Shown one piece after another: positions 10,607 to 21,997 of a stretch of DNA of 64,000 bases (position 1 is its first letter; each line of letters opens with the position of its first letter). The position numbers and the translations under genes were made by a program. The notes under the pieces were generated by a model. It did no database searches. It was not told the DNA's origin and saw only the letters and a program-made list of their open reading frames with translations. Where the stretch lies: the NCBI GenBank assembly GCA_022478985.1, contig JAKSZP010004242.1:47110-111109 (forward strand). Direction: 5' to 3'. The stretch is from Massospora cicadina. Its lineage: Eukaryota; Entomophthoromycota; Entomophthoromycetes; Entomophthorales; Entomophthoraceae.

Positions 10607-13600
10607 ATGGAGGTGAACAGTATGAGTCCCCATGGCAGCACCCTGGCCCTGCAATCCATCAACGCGAATGGGTTGGGGGACTTAAAGCGGAGAGCCCGCC
10701 TCCTCCGCAACTTCAGGTCAGCACAAATTGACATCGCTGCTGTCCAGGAGCCCCATATCCTCCCCCACAAACAATCTGCAAGGAATGAACAGTTTGGAGG
10801 CAACTCCTTCTGGACAAACCATGTCGCCCTTATTGTTTTGAATCCCCGGGTTAAAAGCCATTCTTTTTCACAATATCTAGGTGGCCGCCTCATACTGGCC
10901 AAACTCACCACTCCTGACTTCTCTTTCTTCGCTGCAAGCATCTACCTGCCCAATGCAGGTCAGGAGCAAAACCGGCTTTTGGAAGAGCTCGTCCAACTCA
11001 ATCTTCTATGGAATACAGTCCTCTTAGGAGATTTCAACACAACCATAAGTCGCGTCCGTGACTCTTACCCCCCTGCAGCAAAGGAACGCCCTGGATCAAG
11101 TCGCCTCCAGGATTTCCTTCGCCTGAGTGGCTTTATAGATGCGCTTCCACCCTCCGTGTCTGGCCTAGGTTGCATGACTAGGATCCAGTATGATGGAGGA
11201 GCTTTCCAGTCAGCGTCACGCATAGATATGGCACTGATTGGCCCCTGCTAATTGGCCGCGTCTCCTCTCCAATAACTCGTGACAACCATCTGTTTGATCA
11301 CAGGTCACTCACCGTTGTCCTCACCACCACACCTTGACCGTCGCGTAGGTTCTGGCCTAGGGTTGCCCCAGCTCTTCTCAACAACCCCTTCACTAAGGAG
11401 AAGCTGTTTATGACCATCCGGGAGACTCTCACCTCCCCCCACCCCACCTGCTTGACCACAAGGCTAGATGGGCGGCGACCAAGGAGGGCATCACCCGCGT
11501 TGCTTACAACTGTGCCAAAGCCCAGATGACCGCAGCTCGCGCCAGAGTCAAAAGGGCGGAAGCCAGAATCAGACATCTGGAGTGAAACTGCCAGCCTTCG
11601 CCCTCACCCAGATGGTTGGAAGACTGGGAAACGGCGCAAGAAGCACTCCGCTTGGAGCTCACACAGAGAAGAACGGGCAGCAAACTTTACAACATCTCGT
11701 TACTATGCTCAATGGGAACGCCCCACCTGCTTCTTCTTTCAGAAACAGAAAGCCCGGTCAACAGCGCAGGATATTACTGCAATGAAGATTGGCACTACAA
11801 CCACTTCGGCTAAGGAGGAAATCACGCAGGAACTACACCGCTTCTACTCCAGCCTCTTCCATGCCACCCAGGTGGACCCGTCAGACATCCAAGACTTCCT
11901 GTGGCGGGCTCCAGAGCCTCCCATTGACCCACGGGCTGATGAGGCTCTACTGGCGCCTATTTTCATCCAGGAGGTGATGGAAACCCTTCTGAAATCCCCA
12001 AGGCTTAAAGCCCCAGGCCCAGACGGAATACCCTTTGAGGTGTACCTTCTGGAACCTGTGGTGATAGCCAGAACCCTCCGCGACCTCTTCGCTGCACTCT
12101 TGGTGAATGGCGAGGTCCTCCCTGACTCCAGAGGCTCAATCACGACCCCATTCACAAGAAGTCAGACCGTGAGAACCTGGCGAACTGGCGCCCCATAGCG
12201 TTAATCAACACATACCACAAGCTCTACACAAAGCTTCTGGCCAACCGCATCACCAAATAGGTGTCACCTCGCCTCTCCCCATCCCAGCACGGTTTAATTC
12301 CGGGGAGGTCGTTATGGGACAACTATAATGACCTTCACGTGACTTTGACTGCTAACTCTCGTAAGGTGAATGGCTTTGTGGCTCTCCTGGATATGGAGAA
12401 AGCATATGATCAGGTGGCCTGGAAGTATATTGACGCTACCCTGGCCCGCTTCCATCTCCCCCCCGCAGCTAGGCGCTGGATATCAGCGCTCTATGACCAG
12501 CTCCACACCAGAGTCCTGGCGCCGATGGGTTTTACAGTGGCAGTACCAGTTGGACAAGGTCTCCGGCAAGGGAACCCCCTGAGCCCTGTCCTTTTTAACA
12601 TCACCCTTGACCCCCTCTTGGCCTCCTTACAGGACAAGCTAACAGGGATTCTGGTCCCAGGTAAAGCCCCCACCCGCACCATGGCATTTGAAGATGACGC
12701 CGCCATTGTATTTGGCTGCCCTGGGGATGTTGCCCTCGCTGCTGTGACCATTGAGAGGTACACCAAGGCTTCCAACGCCATGGTCAATACCTCCAAGACA
12801 ATAGTTGTACAGGTCGGCTCCCCCACCTTCCCCCACCATTTGGTATTGAACCTGTGTGCGGTACCTTCCGTCACCTGGGCGTTCTCACCAACCAACAAGG
12901 AGTTGCGCTAAAAGACAATGAGGACTTGCTCCTCGCAGCAGTTAACTCCAGGATCGCCAGCTGGAACCGGCGGCACATCACACCCCAGAGTCAAGCTCTG
13001 ATGGCCAATGTGTTCCTCCTCTCCAAAGTCTGGTTCCTAGCGCACGTCTGCCCATTAACAGATGCCTTTTATACGCGGCTCAATGTACTCCTCCGCTGTT
13101 GGATCTGGGGCTCAAACCATCCACCAATGGCTCTCTCAACCATTGCCTGACCCTGCAATGAAGGGGGCCTAGGGCTTCTGGACACGCAATCCCACGCCAT
13201 CACAATCTTCCTGAAGTTCCTATGGCCGATTGTCTGCTGGGACGCGACCCCCATGCCCCAATGGGCGCCCACCCTCCGCCAGTCAGTGTCAGCAGCTCTG
13301 GGTCTTCCTAGAGCATCTCTGACCTCATTAGGGGAGTGGCTCACAAACCACCCAGGCCATCGCCTGAAACCATCCTCATCCCCCTACTGGAACCAGGCTC
13401 TCCTTGCCCTGAAACGAGTAGGCGCGCGGATCCACCATGCCTTCCCATACAGAAGGGAAGGCCCTGGCCTCAGCCCTTGTCGCCATGCAATTGTGCGCAG
13501 AGGACAAGTTGTCACAACTCGCCTCAACCCCCAAGATCGTCCTCCCATCCGCCCAAGACTCCTTGAGCTCCTCCCTCCCTCAGTGAGATTTGACTTTTAG

Positions 13601-14163
13601 GAATTATGGAAGGACTTCTATTACCCCATCCTGTCAGCAAAGGTGTCCAACACCTTATGGAGGGTGCTCCACTGTTCATACAGGACAGGGGACTGGACTG
13701 GCCCTACCTTCCAGCACCGAAGCTGCCCCCACTGTGCGGAGCCTATTGACTCCCACCTCCATCGTTTTTTCACCTGTCCAGGTGTTGCCGCATTTTGGCC
13801 TAAGGCCCGCGCGCTCCTCCATGCTCATCCCTGGTCTGGACACCCTGTGCAAGACCTCATGTTCGAGCAGACATTGTCTGGTTGCCACCAACCCCTCCAT
13901 ATCCTCGCCTATGCCACAGCCATCTGAACCATCCATAACTCCTTCCTTCGTGCTGCCTTTGACCAGCAGGTGTGGACCCTTCCACACATGATCACCCACT
14001 TTCAGGTACACTTTAAGATGGCCCTGAAGGTCTGCACTATGTCGCCAACCCTCCCCCGCTCAGTTGTCACTGCAGCATGGCTCTGGCGCGCAAACCCCCT
14101 CCCTTTCTCGATGCCTCCTCCCTCCCCTTCCCTCGCCTCAGGCTCTTAGGAGCCCAGGCGTAA
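10607..14163 (+). pseudogene. LINE-B ORF2: APE endonuclease, reverse transcriptase, C-terminal zinc finger
   Basis: The endonuclease part is open for 214 codons (10607-11251): SINANGL, AAVQEPH (catalytic Glu), LLGDFNTT, SRIDMALIG; the CDHRSL motif follows the stop near 11300. RT: PGPDGIPFEVY (about 12013), NWRPIALINTYHKL (about 12182), then an open frame 12261-12911 with SQHGLIPGRSLWDN, ALLDMEKAYDQV, GQGLRQGNPLSPVLFN and the catalytic box FEDD (12687-12698). FADD is usual; Ala to Glu is odd, but both Asp remain. After frame changes come YRTGDWTGP and a zinc finger CPHCAEP...HRFFTC (about 13725-13785). The end LRLLGAQA with TAA is at 14161-14163. At least four frame breaks (11251, 11600-11780, 12180, 12911) disable it. 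Confidence 0.88.
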
Positions 14164-14189
14164 ACAATAAACATCGATGAATCCCCCTT

Positions 14190-14338
14190 GGGTTGGGACC
14201 ATCTAGTACTAAAAAAAGAAAACAACATCCCATGCACAGGGTACATCCCTGGATGAGGTCGCAGATGGGCGGAGGTTGCTGATCAGCTAAACATCCTGAT
14301 CTGTGAACACCAACACTGAGTTTAAATCAATTTAAAGC
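14190..14338 (+). other. LINE-B 3' UTR with TTTAAA-type tail
   Basis: Downstream of the ORF2 stop, after AACAATAAAC. It holds GGGACCATCTAGTACT followed by seven A (14195-14219), which appears reverse-complemented in the LINE-A1 3' UTR at 17710-17733. The element ends with TTTAAATCAATTTAAAG just before the duplicated target. No coding potential seen. Confidence 0.6.
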
Positions 14339-15444
14339 AAAAAAGATAAAAGATGGCGAAACTTGATTTGCTATTTTTTCTGCCGGTTTCATTCCTAGAA
14401 GAGTATGATATCTTGCACACAGGTCTGATGACTGGACAAATCCATAGCAGAAACACCCAAAGAAGTCGCGACCAAAGTGCACAGGTTTTATACAAACTTG
14501 TATATATCTAAACCAGTCAAAACAGAAAAAATTGAAAAATTCCTCGCAAGTGCACATATCAACACCGCGGCCCAAAATAACAATACAATCAACTTAATAT
14601 TGTGCGAGGAACTATGGGAAGTAGTACGCGGTGCACCAAGAGGGAAATGCCCTTGACCTTACGGGATTCCCTATGAATTTTACATAAAATATTTTACTAA
14701 TATATCTAACATTCTTATAGCTTCTATGAATTAGTGTATTATGGAAATATGCCTCCTACCTGGAGGCAAAGAAGCCTACACTGTCACCTTTAAAAAAAGG
14801 AGACAGACTAAACCTTCCAACTGGCGCCCAATCTCCCTAACCAACACAGATACCAAAATTTTCATGAAAGCATGGCCAAACGACTAGGAGAAATCGCAAC
14901 TAACAGAAAGTATACGACAGGGTGAACTGGACTATCTCAGGGCCTGCCTTCAAAAATTTAATCTCCCAAATAGATTTATAAACTGGGTGATGATGTTCAC
15001 AGAGTCAGCCACCATAGCTGTGTGGGGAGCAGGTTTTTTAACCAACCCAGTCATCCCACAGAGAGGACTCAAACAAGGAGACCCATTAAGCCCTCTACTT
15101 TACAATTTTAGCTTGGACCCTCTAATCCGGAATACAAATACACTTATCAAGGGAATCAATGTCAAGGGCCAACCACCAGTCAAAATGATGGCCTTTGCTA
15201 ATGATTGTGCGGTGGGGATATCCAACAATCAGGACGCTTGCAGAATTAGAATATAATACAAGATTACTCAGCCATAAGCAACGCATCACTTAACACTGAG
15301 AAAATGGATATCATGCTCCTGAGAAAATATCAGACCCATTGGACGCCATCTACCCAGGGCCAACAAACTAATACAAAATCAAGACTCCTCACCAAACATA
15401 GGACTCAAAAATCAGTAATGATTCCTGTGGGAATTTATATGACC
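14339..15444 (+). pseudogene. LINE-A1 ORF2 middle: reverse transcriptase, broken
   Basis: Continuation of A1 ORF2 after LINE-B. It shows YGIPYEFYIKYF (about 14660-14695), LLPGGKEAYTVT (about 14755), NWRPISLTNTDTKIF (about 14818-14862), a gap relative to A2 (the SIWDN segment is missing around 14880-14920), then LRACLQKFNLPNRFINWV, and an open frame 14987-15256 with PQRGLKQGDPLSPLLYNFSL. The catalytic box reads FAND at 15194-15205: FADD with the first Asp changed to Asn. This copy would be catalytically dead even without its stops. Confidence 0.87.
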
Positions 15445-15808
15445 ACATTGTCCAGCTTGCAAATTATCTAAGCTTCAATTAATTTAGGATAATTGGTTCA
15501 TTTATTTAATTTAGCTTATTGATTAAGCTTTGAGATATTGATTGAATATTCCATCTCATTGGCAATAATCACCGATTAAATGGTTAATTGTAATTCACAG
15601 AGGATCAAATCTGATTAGAATTATAATTCCTATTTCATCAGGGATTGTTGCCGACAATTTGGAGATGTGTAAATTGACTCAAAATGGGTAATTACTCATG
15701 GGAAATCGTCAGGTTTGGTAGCTGACATGTGGGCTGATATGAATAGCGATTTAATTACGCTATTCCTCAATGCATATCAGCTGGAATTTTTCTCAAAAAT
15801 GAACCAGT

Positions 15809-15933
15809 ATCTCTTTTTTTTTGGCTAGGTGTGCCAAGACCATCATGATTATCTCTTTTCTGTTGTCTAGGTGTGCCAAGACCATCGTGGATATCCCTTT
15901 TCATCAGCTAGGCGTGCCAAGAATATCGTGGTT
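15809..15933. repeat. Tandem repeat, 42/42/41 bp, three copies
   Basis: Three consecutive units, each beginning ATCYCTTTT and containing CTAGGTGTGCCAAGA and CATCRTG. Unit limits are 15809-15850, 15851-15892 and 15893-15933. Lies upstream of a TATA-like box, as enhancer-type repeats do in LTR U3 regions; that role is inference. Confidence 0.85.
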
Positions 15934-16102
15934 ACCATGAATACCCCTAACACATGTCCTTCACTATTTTACCCTATAAATATTCCCTCACTTTATTAAT
16001 AATATAACTTTTTCAGTACTGTGAATACTTTATTGTTTTCAATTGTTGATTTTTTACTTCAAAGTGAAGTTGTGAAGAAGTACTTCATGTCTAAGTGTCA
16101 AC

Positions 16103-16206
16103 GCCAGAGTGAGGCTAAAGTCACTTAAGTCCTTATATATTGCCATAGTGAGGCTGAAGTCACTTGAACCTTTGTATTACCAGAGTAGGGCTGAAGCTAC
16201 CTAACC
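16103..16206. repeat. Tandem repeat, about 39 bp, 2.7 copies
   Basis: Units start GCCAGAGTGAGGCTAAAGTC, GCCATAGTGAGGCTGAAGTC and CCAGAGTAGGGCTGAAGCT, at about 16103, 16142 and 16180. Located downstream of the TATA-like box, so probably transcribed if this is an LTR. Confidence 0.8.
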
Positions 16207-16388
16207 ATCCAAACTTGACTAGGCTAATTATCCTCATACAATTAGCAAATTTGTATTTATTCCCAGATTAAGTAGTTAAGTGAACCTGTGCATCAGTAGA
16301 AACCCCGCGGTTTTTACAACCCCACTGAAACTTCCCTTCACCACCAAGCCAACAGCTGGACCTGTTATCACTTGGGGGTATAGTTAGA

Positions 16389-17530
16389 AGCAGGATGTTA
16401 CACCAACTCCATGATGGAAAATCAACTCCTAGACAAAATAACAAAACATATTGCTTCCTTACATAGACATCAAACAGGTTTAACAGTAAGGGTAACGGTA
16501 GCCAACTCTATGATTCTATCAATCATATGGTTCATGGCCCATGCAATTGATTTCTCACCGTCCTTCTTCAATACAATTTTACGCCCTATGACAAAGATGT
16601 CTCTGGTCCAGCCACAACCCCCCTGAAAGCCTCAAAACCCTATTTGGCTCTAGAAGGAATGGAGGTATGGGGCTTACTAATTACATAGAGCAAGCGACCC
16701 ATATATTAGGATCCTGGATAGCTCAGGTGACTAGCCCATTTCTTCCAGATACACATTGGGCCAGAACAGCAAGATACAACTTTGCACGAGCACTCCAATT
16801 AGGAAACCCAGATCACCCAAACACATTAATCAAGTATCTGGCATCCCATCCTACAGCTGCAAGACCACACGGCACTCCTGCACATTTCAAACAAATGCTA
16901 CTAGTCATGAGAAGAGCGATGTGGCGGATCCACATAAGCAGTCAAACCAGTCACTGAGGACGCCCAAGGCTAACTCACAGACAGAAAATTAATGACCAAA
17001 TAGTCACAGACAATATAATATGCATAAATCCGAGTACCATAGCCAGGATAGATTACCTGGACCATATGGATATACCCTACAACCTGGAGACTCAAAGAAG
17101 AGTATGGAGAAACACACATCACCCGCTACTTCAACCAAGGATAAGAGCACATGTATGAAGGTGCATGAGGAGAGTATACCGCACAGCAGAACGGTCAAAT
17201 ACCACTCACAACTTATGTACAATATGTGGTCAGTATGGAAGCCTAGCCCACCGTTTAGAACACTGCCCAACATCAATGGCTGTATGGAAAGAGCCATGCG
17301 CCTATTCCTCCAAGAAAGTGGAAAACCATTAAGCCTAGTAAAGAACATGTTTCCTATAAACATGGACTCTCCTATCCACCCATCCCTCAGGGTGTTAATA
17401 GTAGCAATAGCACTATGGATGATCCATACAATAGCACTAGAGTCGTTTACAGGAGCAGCGCCTACAATCCAAGAAGCCATCAATCTTTTTAACTGCCATA
17501 TTTTGGAACATTTCCAAGCATGGCAGTTTT
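16389..17530 (+). pseudogene. LINE-A1 ORF2 C-terminus, broken
   Basis: Matches LINE-A2 from MMENQLLDKITKHIASL (16411) through TVANSMILSIIWFMAHAI (about 16490-16550), ATHILGSWIAQVT (about 16690-16730), then TLCGQYGSLAHRLEHC-type zinc-finger sequence (about 17215-17265, in a shifted frame), and a well-preserved C-terminus, VLIVAIALWMIHTIALESF to LEHFQAWQF, ending near 17532. The CX2CX7HX4C finger near the end of ORF2 is typical of L1-like elements. Several frame changes are present. Confidence 0.85.
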
Positions 17531-17839
17531 GACACATGACCCCATAACAGAAGGACAATCAACACATGGTTCCCCATATGGTTCCTAAAGGTTGATCCTT
17601 TCCTTCACACATGCTGCATCCAAGAATAAGCCATAATAACCCCCTTCCCTACCTTCCTAAGCTTGGTGATCCTGGAGACAACAAAAGGGGCCTTGAACCC
17701 TCTGGGGTGTCTTTTTTAGTACTAGATGGTCCCCTCTGAGATGTCTTTTGATTTTTCAAATTTCACTAGTTTATCCCCACAATATTAGAAGTGCTTGTCC
17801 CCTGGTCAACCTTCCCCAAATAAATAAAGAACTAAGTTC

Positions 17840-19895
17840 CCCTCAACCTTTCTTTTCTCCCCCAGACTCCCTAAATTTTTTTACTGGATCCTGAATCACA
17901 AATCTTGGATCACTTTTATTTTTTTATTGGGGTAAGATAATTGATCTTACTCTCTCTCCACTTGTCATAACTTTTTGAGCAAAATTACATGAACTTATAA
18001 AACAAATCGAATTTTCCTGTAGTAGTTTTACTTCAATGTCCTCAGATTTTCCGCCAGCTGCTCCAGCGTGGGGCAGAGGCGAAACTCCCCCCCCACCATT
18101 TTCCATCTGGCAGGAAAACGCGCTAGGACAGGTTCACCCAGTCATTCCAAACCTATGGGCTAATTCATTCCTCCTAAGGACCTAGACGCCCACCTTGCTC
18201 ATACCCAAGCGGTACCATGCTGCCACTTAGTGCTCCCCCAGAGCAACATGCGCTACGGCCTAAGGGTCTAAAATGGGAAACTATTCCCATACCATGACCA
18301 AGCCATTGATGAAATGGCACAGGCGGTGATGATACCCGCTGGCTTTATCAATTCTGCCCCACAAGGGGTATTTTGACCTCAGCTTCACTATGCAAAGCTG
18401 TCGCTGCCACTGCAGCTACTGTGCCCCTGGTATTGCAGGGCACCCCTCTCCCCACAATTTGGACTCAACTCCTAGCGGACACCACTTTGGTGGTCCATTT
18501 TGCTGGCCTGCCCACCTACCTCCCCCTGAAGTGCTCCACCAGGAGCTGATGGACGGTTTGGCAGCCTATGGCTCCAGCCACATCTTACAATTTGTGACCA
18601 AATGGGGCCACACGACTTGCTGGGCTCAGGCATATGCCACAATAAGCCCTGAATTTAATAAAATTGCGGTGGCAATTCTGCCATGCACCATTATTGCCAC
18701 AGCGCCTGACCATCCATTTTGGGCCCATGTTGAGGGTGGGAGGATGATCTGCCCATCATGTTTTGAGTTAGACCACTTAAAACGCAAGTGCCCCTCCTCA
18801 ACCACTACAGGTGGATCTGAAGACTCATCTGCCAACCTCCAATCCACTGCCCACCCTGTACAATTTTGGTATGGGGCACAATCCTACCTCCTCCACCCCC
18901 AAATCCTGTTTCTGCAGCTGCACCTGCAGCCACCAATCAGCCTCTTTATCATCCCAATGCCATAAATAATTCCTCCAATCAAGCATCAGATTGGATCCCA
19001 GTTCAATCCCATGCTTCCTCAAATAAATCAATCAAAACTCAACTGTACGCTGATTACCCAATCCAATTCAACCAAAACCCATAAATTTATTGGCTGAATT
19101 TGATAAATCAGGTAAGTTCATTGAAGAACCATCTCTGTAAATCAAGCAGTTCGCTAATGCAGAATGGGACGCCAAATACCCCCTCAACTTTATACCCCAC
19201 AGCCAAATGCTGAATCATTTTGCAGTAATCACCAGCTTGCAGTCAAAGCAGCTGCAACACCAGATTTTCATCCCCTGCGTAAAGCTGTCACTAAATCAGT
19301 AGCAATACTCAAAGGAGGAATTCCACCTCCTGTTATCCCCGCAACCTTAACTCCAAAAAGCAAAATATTGGTGAACCAGTATTACAAAAATGCAAAATGA
19401 TGCTATCCATAACGTGGCAACTATAGCACGGAATCCAAAAGCAAAATAACCTGAACCAACATTGCCACATTTGTTAAACTCCTAGATGCCCAAATCAAAG
19501 CTGAAAAAGCTTTAACCAAATATCTCAGTGCCATTTATCTAGCTGGCAATTTCCATGAAATCCCAATTATCAGAGATATTGAGCCCCATGCCGCAGATGC
19601 CCCAACGCCATTACTGACAGATGGGATATGCACTATACTTTGGGAGGAAGAAGCTGCTGCCAAAGAGGCTGCCGAAGATGAGCCCCCTGACCCCCTTCCC
19701 CTTCCGCCATGGAGAGATAAGCGGCTTCAGCTGCCAACCTGGTTGGTCAGTTTTTTAAGCGTTTCACTCAATCCGCTCATTAGGGGCGTTTTGTTTGAGC
19801 CAAGTAGTTATGTTAGTTTTTTTAGTATATTTTTAGTTTTGGTAATGTCCATCCCTGGTTGACTTGCCTTGAATAAATACAAAGATTTTTGATCT
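17840..19895 (+). mobile_element. LINE-C: ORF1 with LINE-like 3' end, no ORF2
   Basis: Begins just after the A1 3' end. ORF1 (below) is related to LINE-B ORF1. The right end, AATGTCCATCCCTGGTTGAC then TTGAATAAATAC (about 19845-19880), parallels the 3' ends of LINE-A1 and A2. Between about 19400 and 19800 there is reading-frame-like sequence (WEEEAAAKEAAEDEPP, about 19641-19695) but nothing like endonuclease or RT. It is either an internal deletion or a non-autonomous LINE carrying only ORF1. Confidence 0.65.
18120..19100 (+). pseudogene. LINE-C ORF1 with intact CCHC zinc knuckle
   Basis: The frame open at 18390-18965 contains HQELMDGLAAYGS (about 18540-18580, like LALHRGLMEFGS of LINE-B) and the zinc knuckle ICPSCFELDHLKRKCP (about 18748-18793), with all four ligands of CX2CX4HX4C. 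After a frame change, NQASDWIPVQSHASS (about 18975-19020) matches the WIPVQ segment of LINE-B ORF1. The upstream part (18120-18390) has stops. Presumed RNA-binding ORF1; partial and broken. Confidence 0.75.
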
Positions 19896-21300
19896 TACCA
19901 AAGGGGTCTTAATTTTAAGACTCTATTAACTTCCCAATTACTATTAACCCTTTTAAAGCCCTATTATTTTCGCTGATGGATCAAGCGTTGATATGCCAAG
20001 GGTGGAGCGCATCCCATTTTGTAAAACCTAACAATAGTTTTAGTAAAGGTAAATTATGGACCAGCCAACCATGTATTCCACATCATCTCACCCATTCCCA
20101 ATCCATGTGGCGATTAAATTATTTTACATTAACCTATGCGCAAAGTTAAGAATAGGCTGTAACTGGAGAAGTAGCTCAAGAGTTGTAGTACCTGGGGAAC
20201 AGTGCACAGACCAATAAAGCCATTACTCTTTATTAGGCCAGTAATGACATATGAGATAGTGGTGGCCAATTTTTATTTTACTTTTTCCTTGTTCTTTCTA
20301 AATAAAACAAATTACTGTTATAACTTTTTTCTAGTTTACCATTTTAAAAACACAATTTAATGCATCATGACATGAATCATGCCAAAATTCACCAATTGAG
20401 ATGTCTGACCCTCTTATCAGATTGAGGGTTTTGTGGCCATTGTACTCCTAGTTCTTTGGCTACTTGAGTGGTTCAATAGGTACTGAGAGTTAACAACCGA
20501 AATTTAACTCGGGCGCCCCTGGACCTTATACCTTTCAAAGATTAATTTCAGGGCATCCCAATCCAACCACCTTTAAAGGTAATTAAGGCCATTTAGGATG
20601 CTAGATCTAACCCTAGATTATTAAAACTATTAAGCAACCTAAAATAAACCCTCACTTGATATGCACGTTAGTTTAAAAGGTTGGTATGAAACTTTATTCT
20701 CCTTCAAAGCTATAGAATCCATGAAATACTTTTCCTGATGATAGTATGGGAAGATTTTAGGTAAGTGGGATGTCTTAATTTATAAAACCTATTTCAAATC
20801 CCTTAGCAAATAGGTTCCCAAATCACTTAAGCAACTACCTAAAGCTTGTGATCTAAGCGAGGATAAAGCTGCCATTGTAATGATCAACAATATAATGTTT
20901 TTGGGATCTTGGATAGCACCACCTATAGACTAGCTATGAAGAAGTAATGCCAAATTGATAGTGGAAACCTCAATAAGATAGAGCCCTCAATCTAAAGCCT
21001 ATGGATGTTGGCATTCTTTGAAGAAACTGAAAATTTTTTCCCTGGTAGACCTATAAAATATTCTAACCCCTTAGATAGGCTATTAAAGTGCTTTGAATAG
21101 TTAATTAAGTGATAATTGTATAACTAAATTTAACCAAAAGCAGCCAACTTGGGGCTAAAACTTTAGGTAAGCTAAAAAACTGTATAAAAAACTTTACTAA
21201 AGTAGGAGATGTATTGGAAACTGAACCACCTTGTTGGACAATTGCCCTCTCAGCTTCAAGAAGACAATGCTTTGGGTCAAAATAGGCCAAAAGGGGGTAA
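19896..21300. other. Unassigned AT-rich sequence ending in a polypurine tract
   Basis: No recognisable protein on either strand: frames are short and broken, the longest being about 61 codons on the minus strand at 21105-21290. The right end, AAAAGGGGGTAA (21289-21300), abuts an LTR start. This makes it the expected 3' end of a Gypsy internal region, i.e. the tail of an element whose 3' LTR is 21301-21980. The left part may hold other decayed repeats. Confidence 0.4.
21289..21300 (+). other. Polypurine tract before LTR
   Basis: AAAAGGGGGTAA directly before TGTTGG. Alpha has AAGGAGGGGGTAA in the same place before its 3' LTR. PPTs prime plus-strand DNA synthesis. Confidence 0.7.
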
Positions 21301-21980
21301 TGTTGGACATATACAAGTCCAAAGTTGGAATAAGAGCGTTTTTTGCAAAATTAATGATAATATCTGCCAGAAGATCCTGGTTATTCTTGGTGGAACCCCT
21401 TGAATTGGGGTAATACTTTTTCCAATATACATGGGCAAATAGCATGAAATCGGGAAGTCAGATTGCACTGACAATGCTTTTGAATCAGGGGAGTCCATCA
21501 GAGGTTCCTCCCCAGGACATTTCATGTTCAATTCAAACACCTAAGCGGAGACCACCCCCTTTTATAGGCTTGGCAGGGGTCCCCCAAGGTGCAACTATTT
21601 TCTCTCACGGTGATTGGCTGAGATATATCAAATCTTTACCCCATGGGTTCATCTTGCCTACGATTGACCCTCCATCAGCTGTTTCATTGAAGCGAGGTGA
21701 GTTTGGAAGCTCTGATAGGTCAAACCCCATATTATCTAATTAGGCTCAAGGCTAATAATGAATTATTCGCCTATCTCACTTCAAGCCTCAAGTTAATTTA
21801 AATATAAAGCAGTGCGATTGTAAGAGGGCTCACTATTGATCTCCTTGTCACAACTAATAAAAACCTTTAATCCCCAATATTTACTTTTATTAGAAAAGTT
21901 ATTTCTTTTATTTGTAAGTATTTTATGGAAATCCAGATGAATTCAGCACCAGCAAGCATAACACTTGCTGTATTCCCACA
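21301..21980 (+). mobile_element. LTR of Gypsy element G2
   Basis: 680 bp starting TGTTGGACATATAC and ending TTCCCACA, preceded by a polypurine tract and followed after AAG by a primer site. AAATATAAAGCAG near 21798 is TATA-like. No second copy was found in the window. Having both a PPT on its left and a primer site on its right means two internal regions share this LTR, or that the left tract is a coincidence. Confidence 0.75.
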
Positions 21981-21983
21981 AAG

Positions 21984-21997
21984 TGGTGCTCACTATA
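21984..21997 (+). other. Primer-binding site of G2
   Basis: TGGTGCTCACTATA, 3 bp after the LTR. It shares TGGTGCTCACT with the sites at 30120, 47607 and (minus) 63534. The leading TGG fits the CCA end of a tRNA, whose 3' end would be AGTGAGCACCA; the tRNA is not identified. Confidence 0.8.

Larger units (their letters stand above)
8247..14338 (+). mobile_element. LINE-B, GC-rich L1/Tad-like retrotransposon, nearly full length
   Basis: A complete two-ORF LINE in order: ORF1 (8242-10585), ORF2 (10607-14163), 3' UTR with AACAATAAAC after the ORF2 stop, and a tail TTTAAATCAATTTAAAG reminiscent of the TTTAAA tail of LINE-A2. It is clearly more GC-rich than the LINE-A1 sequence around it and keeps longer reading frames, so it inserted later. 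It lies between the endonuclease and RT domains of A1, flanked by a decayed duplication. It still carries frameshifts and stops, so it is not active as seen. Confidence 0.88.
15445..16388. mobile_element. LTR-like insert in LINE-A1 with two tandem-repeat arrays
   Basis: About 940 bp that has no counterpart in LINE-A2 at the matching point (between VGIYM and AGCYTNSMMEN). Contents: two tandem arrays (15809-15933 and 16103-16206), CCTATAAATATTCC (about 15972, TATA-like), and no protein similarity. Its size and TATA-like box suggest a solo LTR. The sequence near the right end, CTTGGGGGTATAGTTAGAAG, may include a decayed primer site. I could not fix ends or a clean duplication, so the family is unknown. 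Confidence 0.55.
5735..17835 (+). mobile_element. LINE-A1, L1/Tad-like non-LTR retrotransposon, split by two insertions
   Basis: The pieces 5735-8246, 14339-15444 and 16389-17835 are colinear with LINE-A2 (42100-47388): ORF1, APE-like endonuclease, RT, C-terminal zinc finger, and a 3' UTR containing GTCCCCTGGTCAACCTTCC followed by AATAAATAAAG, matching GTCCATCCCATAGTCAGC and AATAAATTTAG at the A2 end. LINE-B interrupts it between endonuclease and RT, and an LTR-like insert interrupts it after RT. A1 is more AT-rich and more decayed than A2, consistent with its being an old copy that collected other elements. Confidence 0.88.

Noticed and set aside
20160..20220. tRNA-like or SINE box A resemblance (GTAGCTCAAGAGTTG)
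   Set aside because: No B box, no cloverleaf and no CCA-adjacent stem could be made; not called.
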